Positions 7,157 to 13,451 of a DNA stretch of 40,358 nucleotides are shown piece by piece. The notes under the pieces were generated by a model that had not been told where the DNA came from, ran no database searches, and saw only the letters and a program-made list of their open reading frames with translations. Made by a program: the position numbers and the translations under genes. Position 1 is the stretch's first letter. Each line of letters opens with the position of its first letter. The stretch is from an uncultured Gammaproteobacteria bacterium (GTDB lineage: Bacteria; Pseudomonadota; Gammaproteobacteria; UBA4575): positions 1-40,358 of the forward strand of contig CALAJL010000016.1 of assembly GCA_937922735.1 (NCBI GenBank), written 5' to 3'.

Positions 7157-8144
7157 AAGCAGTAGCGCTAGAAAAACACCCTTTGGGGCAATGCGTCCTT
7201 TCAGCAAGCGATTCAAACATTGGTTAAATCGACGCATCCCTCCTCAACGCAGCATTACTCTTAATCAAAAGTCGATCTTTATCTTCCCGACACGAACGGG
7301 CTTTACGTTTTCTATTTTACTGCTCGCATTACTTCTCGCAGCCATCAACTATGAAAACTCGCTAATATTTGGGTTGACATTTTGGCTAGCTAGCGTTTTC
7401 TTTGTCACTATTTTTCATACTTTTAAAAACCTTTCTGGTATTAAGTTTGAACTACAAAAAACAGGCAAAGGTTTTGTTGGTGAAGATATAGAATTTTCAG
7501 TAAAAGTTAGCCGACCAGAAAACTCAAGACGAGAAGGCATACAATTAGGTTGGCCCAATGAAGTGAAGCAATGGGCTGAACTACGCGAAAACCATGAGAC
7601 GACAGTACAATTATTCGTAAAGGCCAAGCAACGTGGCTGGCTTAATCCAAAACGATTATTAATTGAAACCTATTATCCGTTGGGTTTACTTCGTGCTTGG
7701 ACATGGATTGACTTAAACACCAAAGCCATTATTTATCCTAAACCAGTATTTCATGACTACACTTTCACTCATCTTGGTGAGGATGAAAATGGAGAACTTA
7801 CTCAGCGTATGGGTAGTGATGATTTTCATGATATGCGTAGCTACCACCCAGGTGATTCTCCACGGCATATCCTATGGCGTTCTTATGCACGACAAGACGA
7901 GCTATTAGTAAAGCAATTTGCCGCATACACCGACTCAAACTTGATATTGGACTGGCATCAAACAGAGGGAGAAACTGAATTACGCCTAAGCCGCTTAACA
8001 GGCATGGCACTTAAAGCACATAGAGATGAAAAAGAATTTGGACTAAAGCTACCGAGTATTGAAATAAAACCAAACATTGGAAAGTCTCATTTAGATAGTG
8101 TACTTAAAGAGTTAGCACTTTACGGCTTAGCACATGAAACCTAA
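7146..8144 (+). CDS. DUF58 domain membrane protein
   Basis: The 332-residue protein has two hydrophobic segments near the N-terminus (about 53-67 and 73-92) followed by a soluble part. Residues 226-244 carry the DUF58 hallmark DFHDMRSYHPGDSPRHILW followed by SYARQDELLVKQF. DUF58 proteins are membrane-anchored partners of MoxR ATPases; their biochemical role is not settled. The start at 7146 lies inside the tandem repeat and has no ribosome binding site. The ATG at 7191 (residue 16) is an alternative and would still keep both membrane segments. The 3' end overlaps the transglutaminase gene by 11 bases, which implies coupled translation. Confidence 0.92.
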   Translation: MSSISSSARKTPFGAMRPFSKRFKHWLNRRIPPQRSITLNQKSIFIFPTRTGFTFSILLLALLLAAINYENSLIFGLTFWLASVFFVTIFHTFKNLSGIKFELQKTGKGFVGEDIEFSVKVSRPENSRREGIQLGWPNEVKQWAELRENHETTVQLFVKAKQRGWLNPKRLLIETYYPLGLLRAWTWIDLNTKAIIYPKPVFHDYTFTHLGEDENGELTQRMGSDDFHDMRSYHPGDSPRHILWRSYARQDELLVKQFAAYTDSNLILDWHQTEGETELRLSRLTGMALKAHRDEKEFGLKLPSIEIKPNIGKSHLDSVLKELALYGLAHET

Positions 8145-10206
8145 TTCTAAGCAACTAACGAAATGGCAACATGGTGTTGCTTCTCAAATCCCACGTAATA
8201 GCCTACTCATGCTAATGGCTGCGTTTACGATCGTAATCATCCCTCATATCGCACAAGTTTCTCCTTGGATTATTGGCGCCGGACTTTTCTGCCTTTGGTG
8301 GAGATGGAGAATTTTTATTGGTCGCAGTAATTTTTTGTCAATCTGGAAAAAAGCACTATTAGTGATTGTTTGTGGTACTGCAGTGGTGCTTTCGGAAGGC
8401 GTGACACAAAACCTTGAAACATGGGCCGCATTACTAATCATGGCCTTTTCTCTAAAGCTTTTAGAAACCAAAACCCAACGAGATGCATATATTGTCATTT
8501 TTATTGCATATTTTGTCATCGCAATAGAATTTATTTTTAACCATAGCATCAGCATTGTTGCGTATGAACTTTGCGCACTGATACTAGTGACCGCTGCTAC
8601 CATTGGCATGAATCAATTTCACACTCGAGTTGAAATATTTAAATCAATAAAAGTAGCTAGCAAAATATTAGCCCAAGCTATTCCATTGATGATTGTTTTA
8701 TTTGTGATATTCCCACGAATTGGCCCTATATGGGCAATCTCTAGCCCTAATCAACAGGCTCGCAGCGGCTTAAGTTCTGAAATGACACCCGGTGATATTG
8801 CAAAGCTTTCGCTATCTGATGAAATTGCATTTCGCGCTATCTTCAATGATGCGCCCCCAGCTACTAGCGATTTGTATTGGCGTGGCAGGGTGTATACAAA
8901 TTTCAAAAATGGCACATGGTCTGAAACAGATATCCCAGCCAAGTTTAGCAATATTAATAAAATTGATTGGGCCAGCAACCCAGAAACAGCATGGTTTATA
9001 CCTAAAATTAACAAGACGAGTGATGAAAGCATCTCTTACACGATCTTATTAGAGCCAACCCATGATCAATGGCTAGTAGGCATGGATTTAGCAATCCCCA
9101 AGACACGTTCAGTTGGCACAACATGGGATTACAAGCTTATTAATCGACAGCCAGTACAGTCTCTATTGAAGTACGAAGTGAATACATACCCTAGCGCGAT
9201 ATTAAATACATGGCTTCCTGAATTCTTACGAAACTTAACCACACAAATCGATAAAGATGACAATCCACAAACTGTTTTGTTTGCAAAAAATTTATACGCC
9301 GACTCCACAAACACTGAAGACTTTGTAGAAAAAATACTTGAACAAATTCGCAATCTTCCCTTTCACTACACACTCGAACCACCAACACTAGAAAAAACAA
9401 ATAGTATTGATCAATTCTGGTTCGAAACACGCCAAGGATTTTGCACTCATTATGCAGGCGCTACAGTGTATATGCTAAGAGCAGCAGGCATTCCTGCGCG
9501 TATGGTGGGAGGTTATCAAGGTGGAGAAATTAACCCAATTACCGGCCATGTAGTGGTGCGACAATACTTGGCCCATGCATGGGTCGAATACTGGATACCT
9601 GAAAAAGGTTGGCAACGTGTTGATCCTACTGCCGCTGTTGCACCATCAAGAATTCACGACGGTCTAAGCGCAGCAATACCTGAAAACGAACTGGATTCTC
9701 TGTCGTTATTTTCAAATGCAAGAATCAATCGCATGCCAGGCTTGCAAAAAATATTGTTCTTATTTGAATCGATAGAGCATCGCTGGAATTTATTTATTAT
9801 TGGTTATAACTCTGAACTGCAAACAAACTTACTAGAAAAATTACTAGGCAAGATTACAGCATTTAGAATTGCCATGGTTTTATTGATTGGTGCATTTCTC
9901 AGTACCTTGTTTGTTGCCGCCTCTCTTTTTATGTCAGGCCGTAACAAAAACAGACACCCTGTAATTAAAACATTTCAACACTTTTCTACTCGCATGGCTA
10001 AACAAGGCATTAAACGCAAGCCACATGAAAGTCCCGCATTATTTATAGAAAGAGTATGTCAACAACGAAAGCTAGAACAACAGACTTATCAACCTATTGT
10101 AAGCATGCTAAATAATTTTCTGTATAACCCCAATGCGAGTTATACACAAGAAACTTTGAATACGTTAAAAAATAACTTACAAGCGTTACACCTTAAATTA
10201 TCTTAG
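8134..10206 (+). CDS. Membrane transglutaminase-like protein (TgpA family: DUF3488, transglutaminase core, DUF4129)
   Basis: The 690-residue protein begins with about six or seven transmembrane helices (20-200, DUF3488 type), has a periplasmic transglutaminase-like core, then one more helix (about 575-597) and a short cytoplasmic tail. The catalytic triad is visible: Cys437 in RQGFCTHYAG, His481 in YLAHAWVEYW and Asp497 in WQRVDPTA. PA2873/TgpA of Pseudomonas aeruginosa has the same layout and is essential there; it is presumed to crosslink or cleave an envelope substrate. The tail (about 625-690, RKPHESPALFIERVCQQRK) fits DUF4129. It follows the MoxR and DUF58 genes with coupled starts, so the three probably form one functional unit. 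Confidence 0.93.
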   Translation: MKPNSKQLTKWQHGVASQIPRNSLLMLMAAFTIVIIPHIAQVSPWIIGAGLFCLWWRWRIFIGRSNFLSIWKKALLVIVCGTAVVLSEGVTQNLETWAALLIMAFSLKLLETKTQRDAYIVIFIAYFVIAIEFIFNHSISIVAYELCALILVTAATIGMNQFHTRVEIFKSIKVASKILAQAIPLMIVLFVIFPRIGPIWAISSPNQQARSGLSSEMTPGDIAKLSLSDEIAFRAIFNDAPPATSDLYWRGRVYTNFKNGTWSETDIPAKFSNINKIDWASNPETAWFIPKINKTSDESISYTILLEPTHDQWLVGMDLAIPKTRSVGTTWDYKLINRQPVQSLLKYEVNTYPSAILNTWLPEFLRNLTTQIDKDDNPQTVLFAKNLYADSTNTEDFVEKILEQIRNLPFHYTLEPPTLEKTNSIDQFWFETRQGFCTHYAGATVYMLRAAGIPARMVGGYQGGEINPITGHVVVRQYLAHAWVEYWIPEKGWQRVDPTAAVAPSRIHDGLSAAIPENELDSLSLFSNARINRMPGLQKILFLFESIEHRWNLFIIGYNSELQTNLLEKLLGKITAFRIAMVLLIGAFLSTLFVAASLFMSGRNKNRHPVIKTFQHFSTRMAKQGIKRKPHESPALFIERVCQQRKLEQQTYQPIVSMLNNFLYNPNASYTQETLNTLKNNLQALHLKLS

Positions 10207-10223
10207 CGTTAACTCAGCAACGA

Positions 10224-10481
10224 CTATTTTAGTTTCTTACGCGGTAGCGCAATTTTCACACATACCACTTCCTGATTATTAAACGAGCTTGAAGTGGTAT
10301 GCCGACGTAACGCTGTAATTTGTTTTTCAAAATCACAATATTTGGCTACCTCTTCAGAAAGCGCAAGAATAAGAATATCCCCTGCCGCACACTTATCTGG
10401 TTTTTGATAACAGTAATTAGTTTCCGCATGCAACATAGGTTGTAGACCAAGCAGTGTAACAAACAGCATTATTTTACGCAT
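10224..10481 (-). CDS. Small secreted four-cysteine protein, unknown function
   Basis: From the ATG at 10479-10481 the product is 85 residues; AAAGGTGG lies about eight bases upstream. An in-frame GTG four codons earlier is the longer option. The signal peptide MRKIMLFVTLLGLQPMLHA should be cut before ETNYC. The mature protein of about 66 residues has four cysteines (NYCYQ, DKCAAGD, KYCDFEK, VVCVKI), enough for two disulfides in the periplasm, and a basic C-terminus (RKKLK). I recognise no family. It converges on the transglutaminase gene with a 17-base gap and follows the RES toxin gene on the same strand after 26 bases, so it may be read through from the toxin-antitoxin operon. Confidence 0.65.
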   Translation of the reverse strand: MRKIMLFVTLLGLQPMLHAETNYCYQKPDKCAAGDILILALSEEVAKYCDFEKQITALRRHTTSSSFNNQEVVCVKIALPRKKLK

Positions 10482-10507
10482 TTCTATAGCCACCTTTTAA
10501 AACTTAA

Positions 10508-11251
10508 TTAAACAGCCGGTGATGGCAACACACCATCTACTAAAAATTGATCAAGCTCAAAGCTTATATTACTCCAATTATCATCAAGACTACGAATCGT
10601 CACACTTTTATCCCTAGTAATACAACTCCAGTGTTTTAATTCATTGGGGGTGAAGTTTTGTATTGCCTTACAATTAAATATTCCAACATTCACTTCATTT
10701 TTTGCGCGAGCCGAAAAATAGGTAAATACTTCTATTTTTTTCTCCCGCATTTCCTCACCTATTTTTTGCGAATCACTATAAGTGGTTGGATCACTTAATT
10801 TTCTTTTATGTTTATCGAATGGCGGCTCATTTAACTCAACACCTCGTGAAGTATGCGCTTCTACACTAAAAGAAGTATGTTGCGTAACTTTCTGCTGCTT
10901 ACTAGGTGCTTTCATCATACCGTCATAGTATACAAACCGGTAATAAGCGAGCTCTGCAAACGCTGCATGTATGGTTTTAGAACCATAAAATATACTAGGA
11001 TGAATTTTTTTACCAAAGCGTGACCCATACTTAAGCGGTGGATATCGAAAAGGCGTATAGATCAAATAATCTAATAATTCACAATCTTGTGGAATATTAG
11101 GTTTAACTTGATCTAACATCTCTTCCAATATTCGCTGCTCCTCTAAAGTATCTACCAATGTATTGGTGGCAATTTTTTGTTGGGACTCTGCAACACGAAA
11201 TACTTCAGCACGTAATAACTTTATATGCTCTTCCTGGATAGCGAGTGTCAT
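10508..11251 (-). CDS. RES-domain toxin
   Basis: The 247-residue protein matches the RES family (named for conserved Arg, Glu, Ser): EVFRV near 16-20, RYPPLKYGSRFG with Arg78, SIFYGSKTIHAAFAELAYYR with Glu100, and YFSARAKNEVNVGIFN with Ser180. Characterised RES toxins (Pseudomonas putida Res, Mycobacterium MbcT) deplete cellular NAD+ by hydrolysis or phosphorolysis. The antitoxin gene ends eight bases before this start, the usual order for Res-Xre modules. The toxin has no good ribosome binding site of its own, consistent with coupled, low translation. The length is on the long side for RES toxins (many are 150-240 residues). No active-site change is seen, so it looks functional. Confidence 0.88.
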   Translation of the reverse strand: MTLAIQEEHIKLLRAEVFRVAESQQKIATNTLVDTLEEQRILEEMLDQVKPNIPQDCELLDYLIYTPFRYPPLKYGSRFGKKIHPSIFYGSKTIHAAFAELAYYRFVYYDGMMKAPSKQQKVTQHTSFSVEAHTSRGVELNEPPFDKHKRKLSDPTTYSDSQKIGEEMREKKIEVFTYFSARAKNEVNVGIFNCKAIQNFTPNELKHWSCITRDKSVTIRSLDDNWSNISFELDQFLVDGVLPSPAV

Positions 11252-11259
11252 GAAGGTTA

Positions 11260-11631
11260 TTAAACTTTACCGCGCATAGCATCAAGATACTCCACCACAT
11301 GCACCAAACCCTGAATATTTTTAAGCAGTGTTTTAGGAATTGCACATAAATGTTTATTAGGTGTATTCAGCCATTCTTCCATCGCTTCAGTATCACCACC
11401 CTCTAATGCATATAAAGAACGATAAATACGAATGACATGTAATGCTAATTCACCCTCTTTGCTATTAGGCTCAAGCACACTGTGATTACGCAAACGGGTA
11501 AAGTATGTACGATCCTTACCAATAATTTCTCCAAGCTCAGTATTGGTTAACCCTAAATGCTCCTTACTGCTCAACAAGGCCTTAGCCAGCACTTCGCCTT
11601 CAGATGGTAGCCTTTGAACTTGTGCACTCAT
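11260..11631 (-). CDS. Xre/MbcA/ParS-type antitoxin of the RES toxin
   Basis: The 123-residue protein has an N-terminal helix-turn-helix (about 25-57, LGLTNTELGEIIGKDRTYFT with a basic recognition end RLRN) and a C-terminal toxin-binding domain (about 85-123, EEWLNTPNKHLCAIPKTLLK, then VHVVEYL). The second part is a variant of the DUF2384 pattern of the MbcA/ParS/Xre family, with CAIPKTLL in place of the common GGxxPxxLL. It should neutralise the toxin by blocking its NAD site and, with it, repress the operon. AGGAG lies six bases before the ATG. The promoter and palindrome directly upstream (11643-11686) are the likely operator. Confidence 0.88.
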   Translation of the reverse strand: MSAQVQRLPSEGEVLAKALLSSKEHLGLTNTELGEIIGKDRTYFTRLRNHSVLEPNSKEGELALHVIRIYRSLYALEGGDTEAMEEWLNTPNKHLCAIPKTLLKNIQGLVHVVEYLDAMRGKV

Positions 11632-11642
11632 TATGCTCTCCT

Positions 11643-11686
11643 ATGATGTATATGCATCATTATATAGATATTTGTTAATAATACAA
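11643..11686 (-). promoter_or_regulatory. Promoter and palindromic operator of the RES-Xre operon
   Basis: On the minus strand a -35 box TTGTAT (11681-11686) and a consensus -10 box TATAAT (11659-11664) are spaced by 16 bases. Directly after, covering the end of the -10 and the expected start of transcription, is the palindrome ATGATGCATATACATCAT (11643-11660) with perfect ATGATG/CATCAT arms. The ribosome binding site AGGAG follows. A repressor bound here would block RNA polymerase, as expected for an autoregulated toxin-antitoxin operon. Confidence 0.75.
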
Positions 11687-12137
11687 CAAGATAGCTCTTA
11701 TCTCCCTCTAACTCATTGTTTTATATAAGCCAATGTTGAATCTTACTAGATAGCAAATAATGACAATATAAAACATTCACAGTTTGAGTCTTGATAGCCT
11801 CATTTGCCTGGCTGCCACCACTATTTACTAAATCAACATTAGCGTAATCCTCTATGTAATCCTTTAGATGATGAGTCAAATTTTATTAAGTTTTAGATAA
11901 AGCTTGTTATCTGACATTAAGAACTTAGCTTGGACAAATCAATTCAAATAATAAATTCCACTAACCTATTCAATTTAAATAGATTTAACTATATGTAGAG
12001 TTATATGGACTCTGCACAATTAAGAAAACATACCGAATATCAGTAGTACATTCAGTATTTGATTTTTTTGAAGTAGGTAGAACTTCATACAATTTAATTA
12101 CCCGTTTATCGGGACACAAAGCACGATCATGTTTTTT
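11687..12137. other. Gene-poor AT-rich stretch with hairpins
   Basis: No convincing gene is present in these roughly 450 bases. A minus-strand frame of about 45 codons around 11740-11880 has no good start and no recognised product. Two hairpins stand out: TGAAGT/ACTTCA at 12069-12087 (6-base stem, 7-base loop) and CCCG/CGGG at 12101-12113 (loop TTTAT). Neither is followed by a T-run on either strand, so they are not typical terminators. The stretch separates two divergent units, the RES-Xre operon and the gene at 12174, and may hold the promoter of the latter. Confidence 0.5.
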
Positions 12138-12162
12138 TGTATGAATATACATTCATCATACA
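12138..12162 (+). promoter_or_regulatory. Inverted repeat at the ribosome binding site of the next gene, operator-like
   Basis: TGTATGA (12138-12144) and TCATACA (12156-12162) are perfect inverted arms around 11 bases, ending just at the AAGGAA ribosome binding site (12162-12167). The interior holds ATATACATTCATCAT, which resembles the ATATACATCAT half of the RES-Xre operator, and lies at a comparable distance from the start codon. It could be a binding site for the same antitoxin or a leader hairpin; this is unproven. Confidence 0.35.
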
Positions 12163-12173
12163 AGGAACACATG

Positions 12174-12560
12174 ATGGCTACGAACAAGTTAAATACAATA
12201 ATAAGAAAAGTGATTCCCCTTAAAGACTTTCCTGCTGACACGCAAAGTTTGCTAGAGGATGAAGCGGATATAAATACTGTTGTAAACAGCTGTAGAGAAG
12301 AAATTCAAAAATCAGTAGACACAGGAATTATGCCTGCACCTAAATATTTTGAACAAGTGGCAGTACTATCTAGAAAAGAAAAAAACTATGAAAATGAAAT
12401 CGCAATATGCGATATGTATATTAAACTTGTTAAAAAATATGCATCTGAAAATAAGATGTCTAGACAAGAATTTACCGACAATGTTCTACCTGAATGCGCT
12501 CAGCTCTATAAACGTATGCATAATGCAAAATTCATGATGTCCAAAACCCAATCAGAATAA
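12174..12560 (+). CDS. Soluble helical protein of unknown function
   Basis: Two ATGs in a row (12171 and 12174) follow AAGGA; the second has the better spacing (seven bases), giving 128 residues. A frame from 12129 is unlikely, because it would place the ribosome binding site inside the gene. The protein has no signal peptide or membrane helix, is rich in Lys, Glu and Asn, and appears all-helical. The central part (PAPKYFEQVAVLSRKEKNYENEIAICDMYI) reads like a TPR-type helix pair of the kind that pairs a Y/F-A-x-L-x-R-K helix with an EIAICD helix. No family is named. It is a lone gene between the toxin-antitoxin operon and the SGNH hydrolase, preceded by an operator-like repeat. Confidence 0.7.
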   Translation: MATNKLNTIIRKVIPLKDFPADTQSLLEDEADINTVVNSCREEIQKSVDTGIMPAPKYFEQVAVLSRKEKNYENEIAICDMYIKLVKKYASENKMSRQEFTDNVLPECAQLYKRMHNAKFMMSKTQSE

Positions 12561-12629
12561 AAATCATTGTCATGTGTCGTTAAGCACAGTAAACACCTAG
12601 CTACTTAGATTTATCTCAGAGATTCCCTG

Positions 12630-12650
12630 AATTTCTTATATCAAGAAATT
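12630..12650. repeat. Inverted repeat between two plus-strand genes
   Basis: AATTTCTT and AAGAAATT are perfect 8-base inverted arms around ATATC, 69 bases after the preceding stop codon. There is no T-run after it, so it is only a possible weak terminator or a protein-binding site. Confidence 0.35.
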
Positions 12651-12694
12651 TACTTATACTCTGAAATCTAGCTCACTAAGCGGTCTAATTTCTA

Positions 12695-12700
12695 TATAAT
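12695..12700 (+). promoter_or_regulatory. Probable -10 box of the SGNH hydrolase gene
   Basis: TATAAT lies 41 bases before the chosen ATG at 12742. The hexamer 17 bases upstream (CTCACT) is a poor -35 box, so the promoter may be weak or activator-dependent. TCTATAGA, a perfect palindrome, follows at about 12705-12712. Confidence 0.35.
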
Positions 12701-12741
12701 CATTCTATAGACTAATGACCAATTTATTTAGGGCGCTGATC

Positions 12742-13446
12742 ATGAAACAACTCAAACATTTATTCGTTACACTATCCATTATAGGCCTGATTGCTGCATG
12801 TGCCAGTTCATCGGATGACAATGATATTAAAGAAGGCCCTGCTAACAGTCTGCCAGCAGTAAACTATGTTGCCTTAGGTGCAAGCGATGCATTTGGTATA
12901 GGCGCAAGCCCCATCACTAGAGGTTATGTATATCGAATAAAAGATGGATTCGAAGACCGGGGCAGAAAAGTAAACTTATTAAACCTTGGCATCCCTACCG
13001 CTGATATTCCCGCCATTAAAAAAACCGCAAAAGCAGCACTTAAACGCGATACCGAAATTGATCTAATAACTATCTGGACAGGAGCAAATGACCTCATTGC
13101 TGGCGATGATGTAAAGGATTTCGAGGAAGATCTAGAGAGCATTTTGAGACGCATACGCAAAGACAGCTCAGCTTTTATCGTTATCATGAATCTTCCTGAT
13201 CTGACACAAATAAAACGCTTTAGAGAAAAACCACATAAACGTGTAACCGCTGAACGTGTAACTGTATTCAATCAAGCGATCACTCGCCAAGCACAAAAAT
13301 ATAATGTCCCAATAGTAGATTTTTTTAAGGCTGCACCTGGAGATATGTTAGTTAGTAAAAAAGATGGCTTCCATCCTAACAACGATGGTCATCAGAAAAT
13401 TGCAGACTTATATTTACAAATAATATTACCAAAATTTGGTTTGTAA
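12742..13446 (+). CDS. SGNH/GDSL-type hydrolase lipoprotein
   Basis: From the ATG at 12742 the product is 234 residues with a lipoprotein signal peptide (lipobox LIAAC, Cys20). SGNH blocks are all visible: block I LGASDAFGIG with nucleophile Ser48 (GAS replaces the textbook GDS), block II NLG with Gly83, block III WTGAND with Asn116, and block V DGFHPNNDGH with Asp208 and His211. The enzyme should hydrolyse an ester (acyl group on a lipid, sugar or peptidoglycan) at the periplasmic face of a membrane. An in-frame ATG nine codons earlier would spoil the signal peptide. It converges on the ABC exporter operon with only five bases between stop codons. Confidence 0.9.
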   Translation: MKQLKHLFVTLSIIGLIAACASSSDDNDIKEGPANSLPAVNYVALGASDAFGIGASPITRGYVYRIKDGFEDRGRKVNLLNLGIPTADIPAIKKTAKAALKRDTEIDLITIWTGANDLIAGDDVKDFEEDLESILRRIRKDSSAFIVIMNLPDLTQIKRFREKPHKRVTAERVTVFNQAITRQAQKYNVPIVDFFKAAPGDMLVSKKDGFHPNNDGHQKIADLYLQIILPKFGL

Positions 13447-13451
13447 TTTAA

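Noticed and set aside
11740-11880. Minus-strand frame of about 45 codons that looked like a decayed gene end (KDYIEDYANVDLV)
   Set aside because: No good start, no ribosome binding site, only a vague resemblance to transposase C-termini, and stop codons just upstream in the same frame.
12069-12113. Two hairpins considered as terminators
   Set aside because: Stems are four to six base pairs and no T-run follows on either strand.
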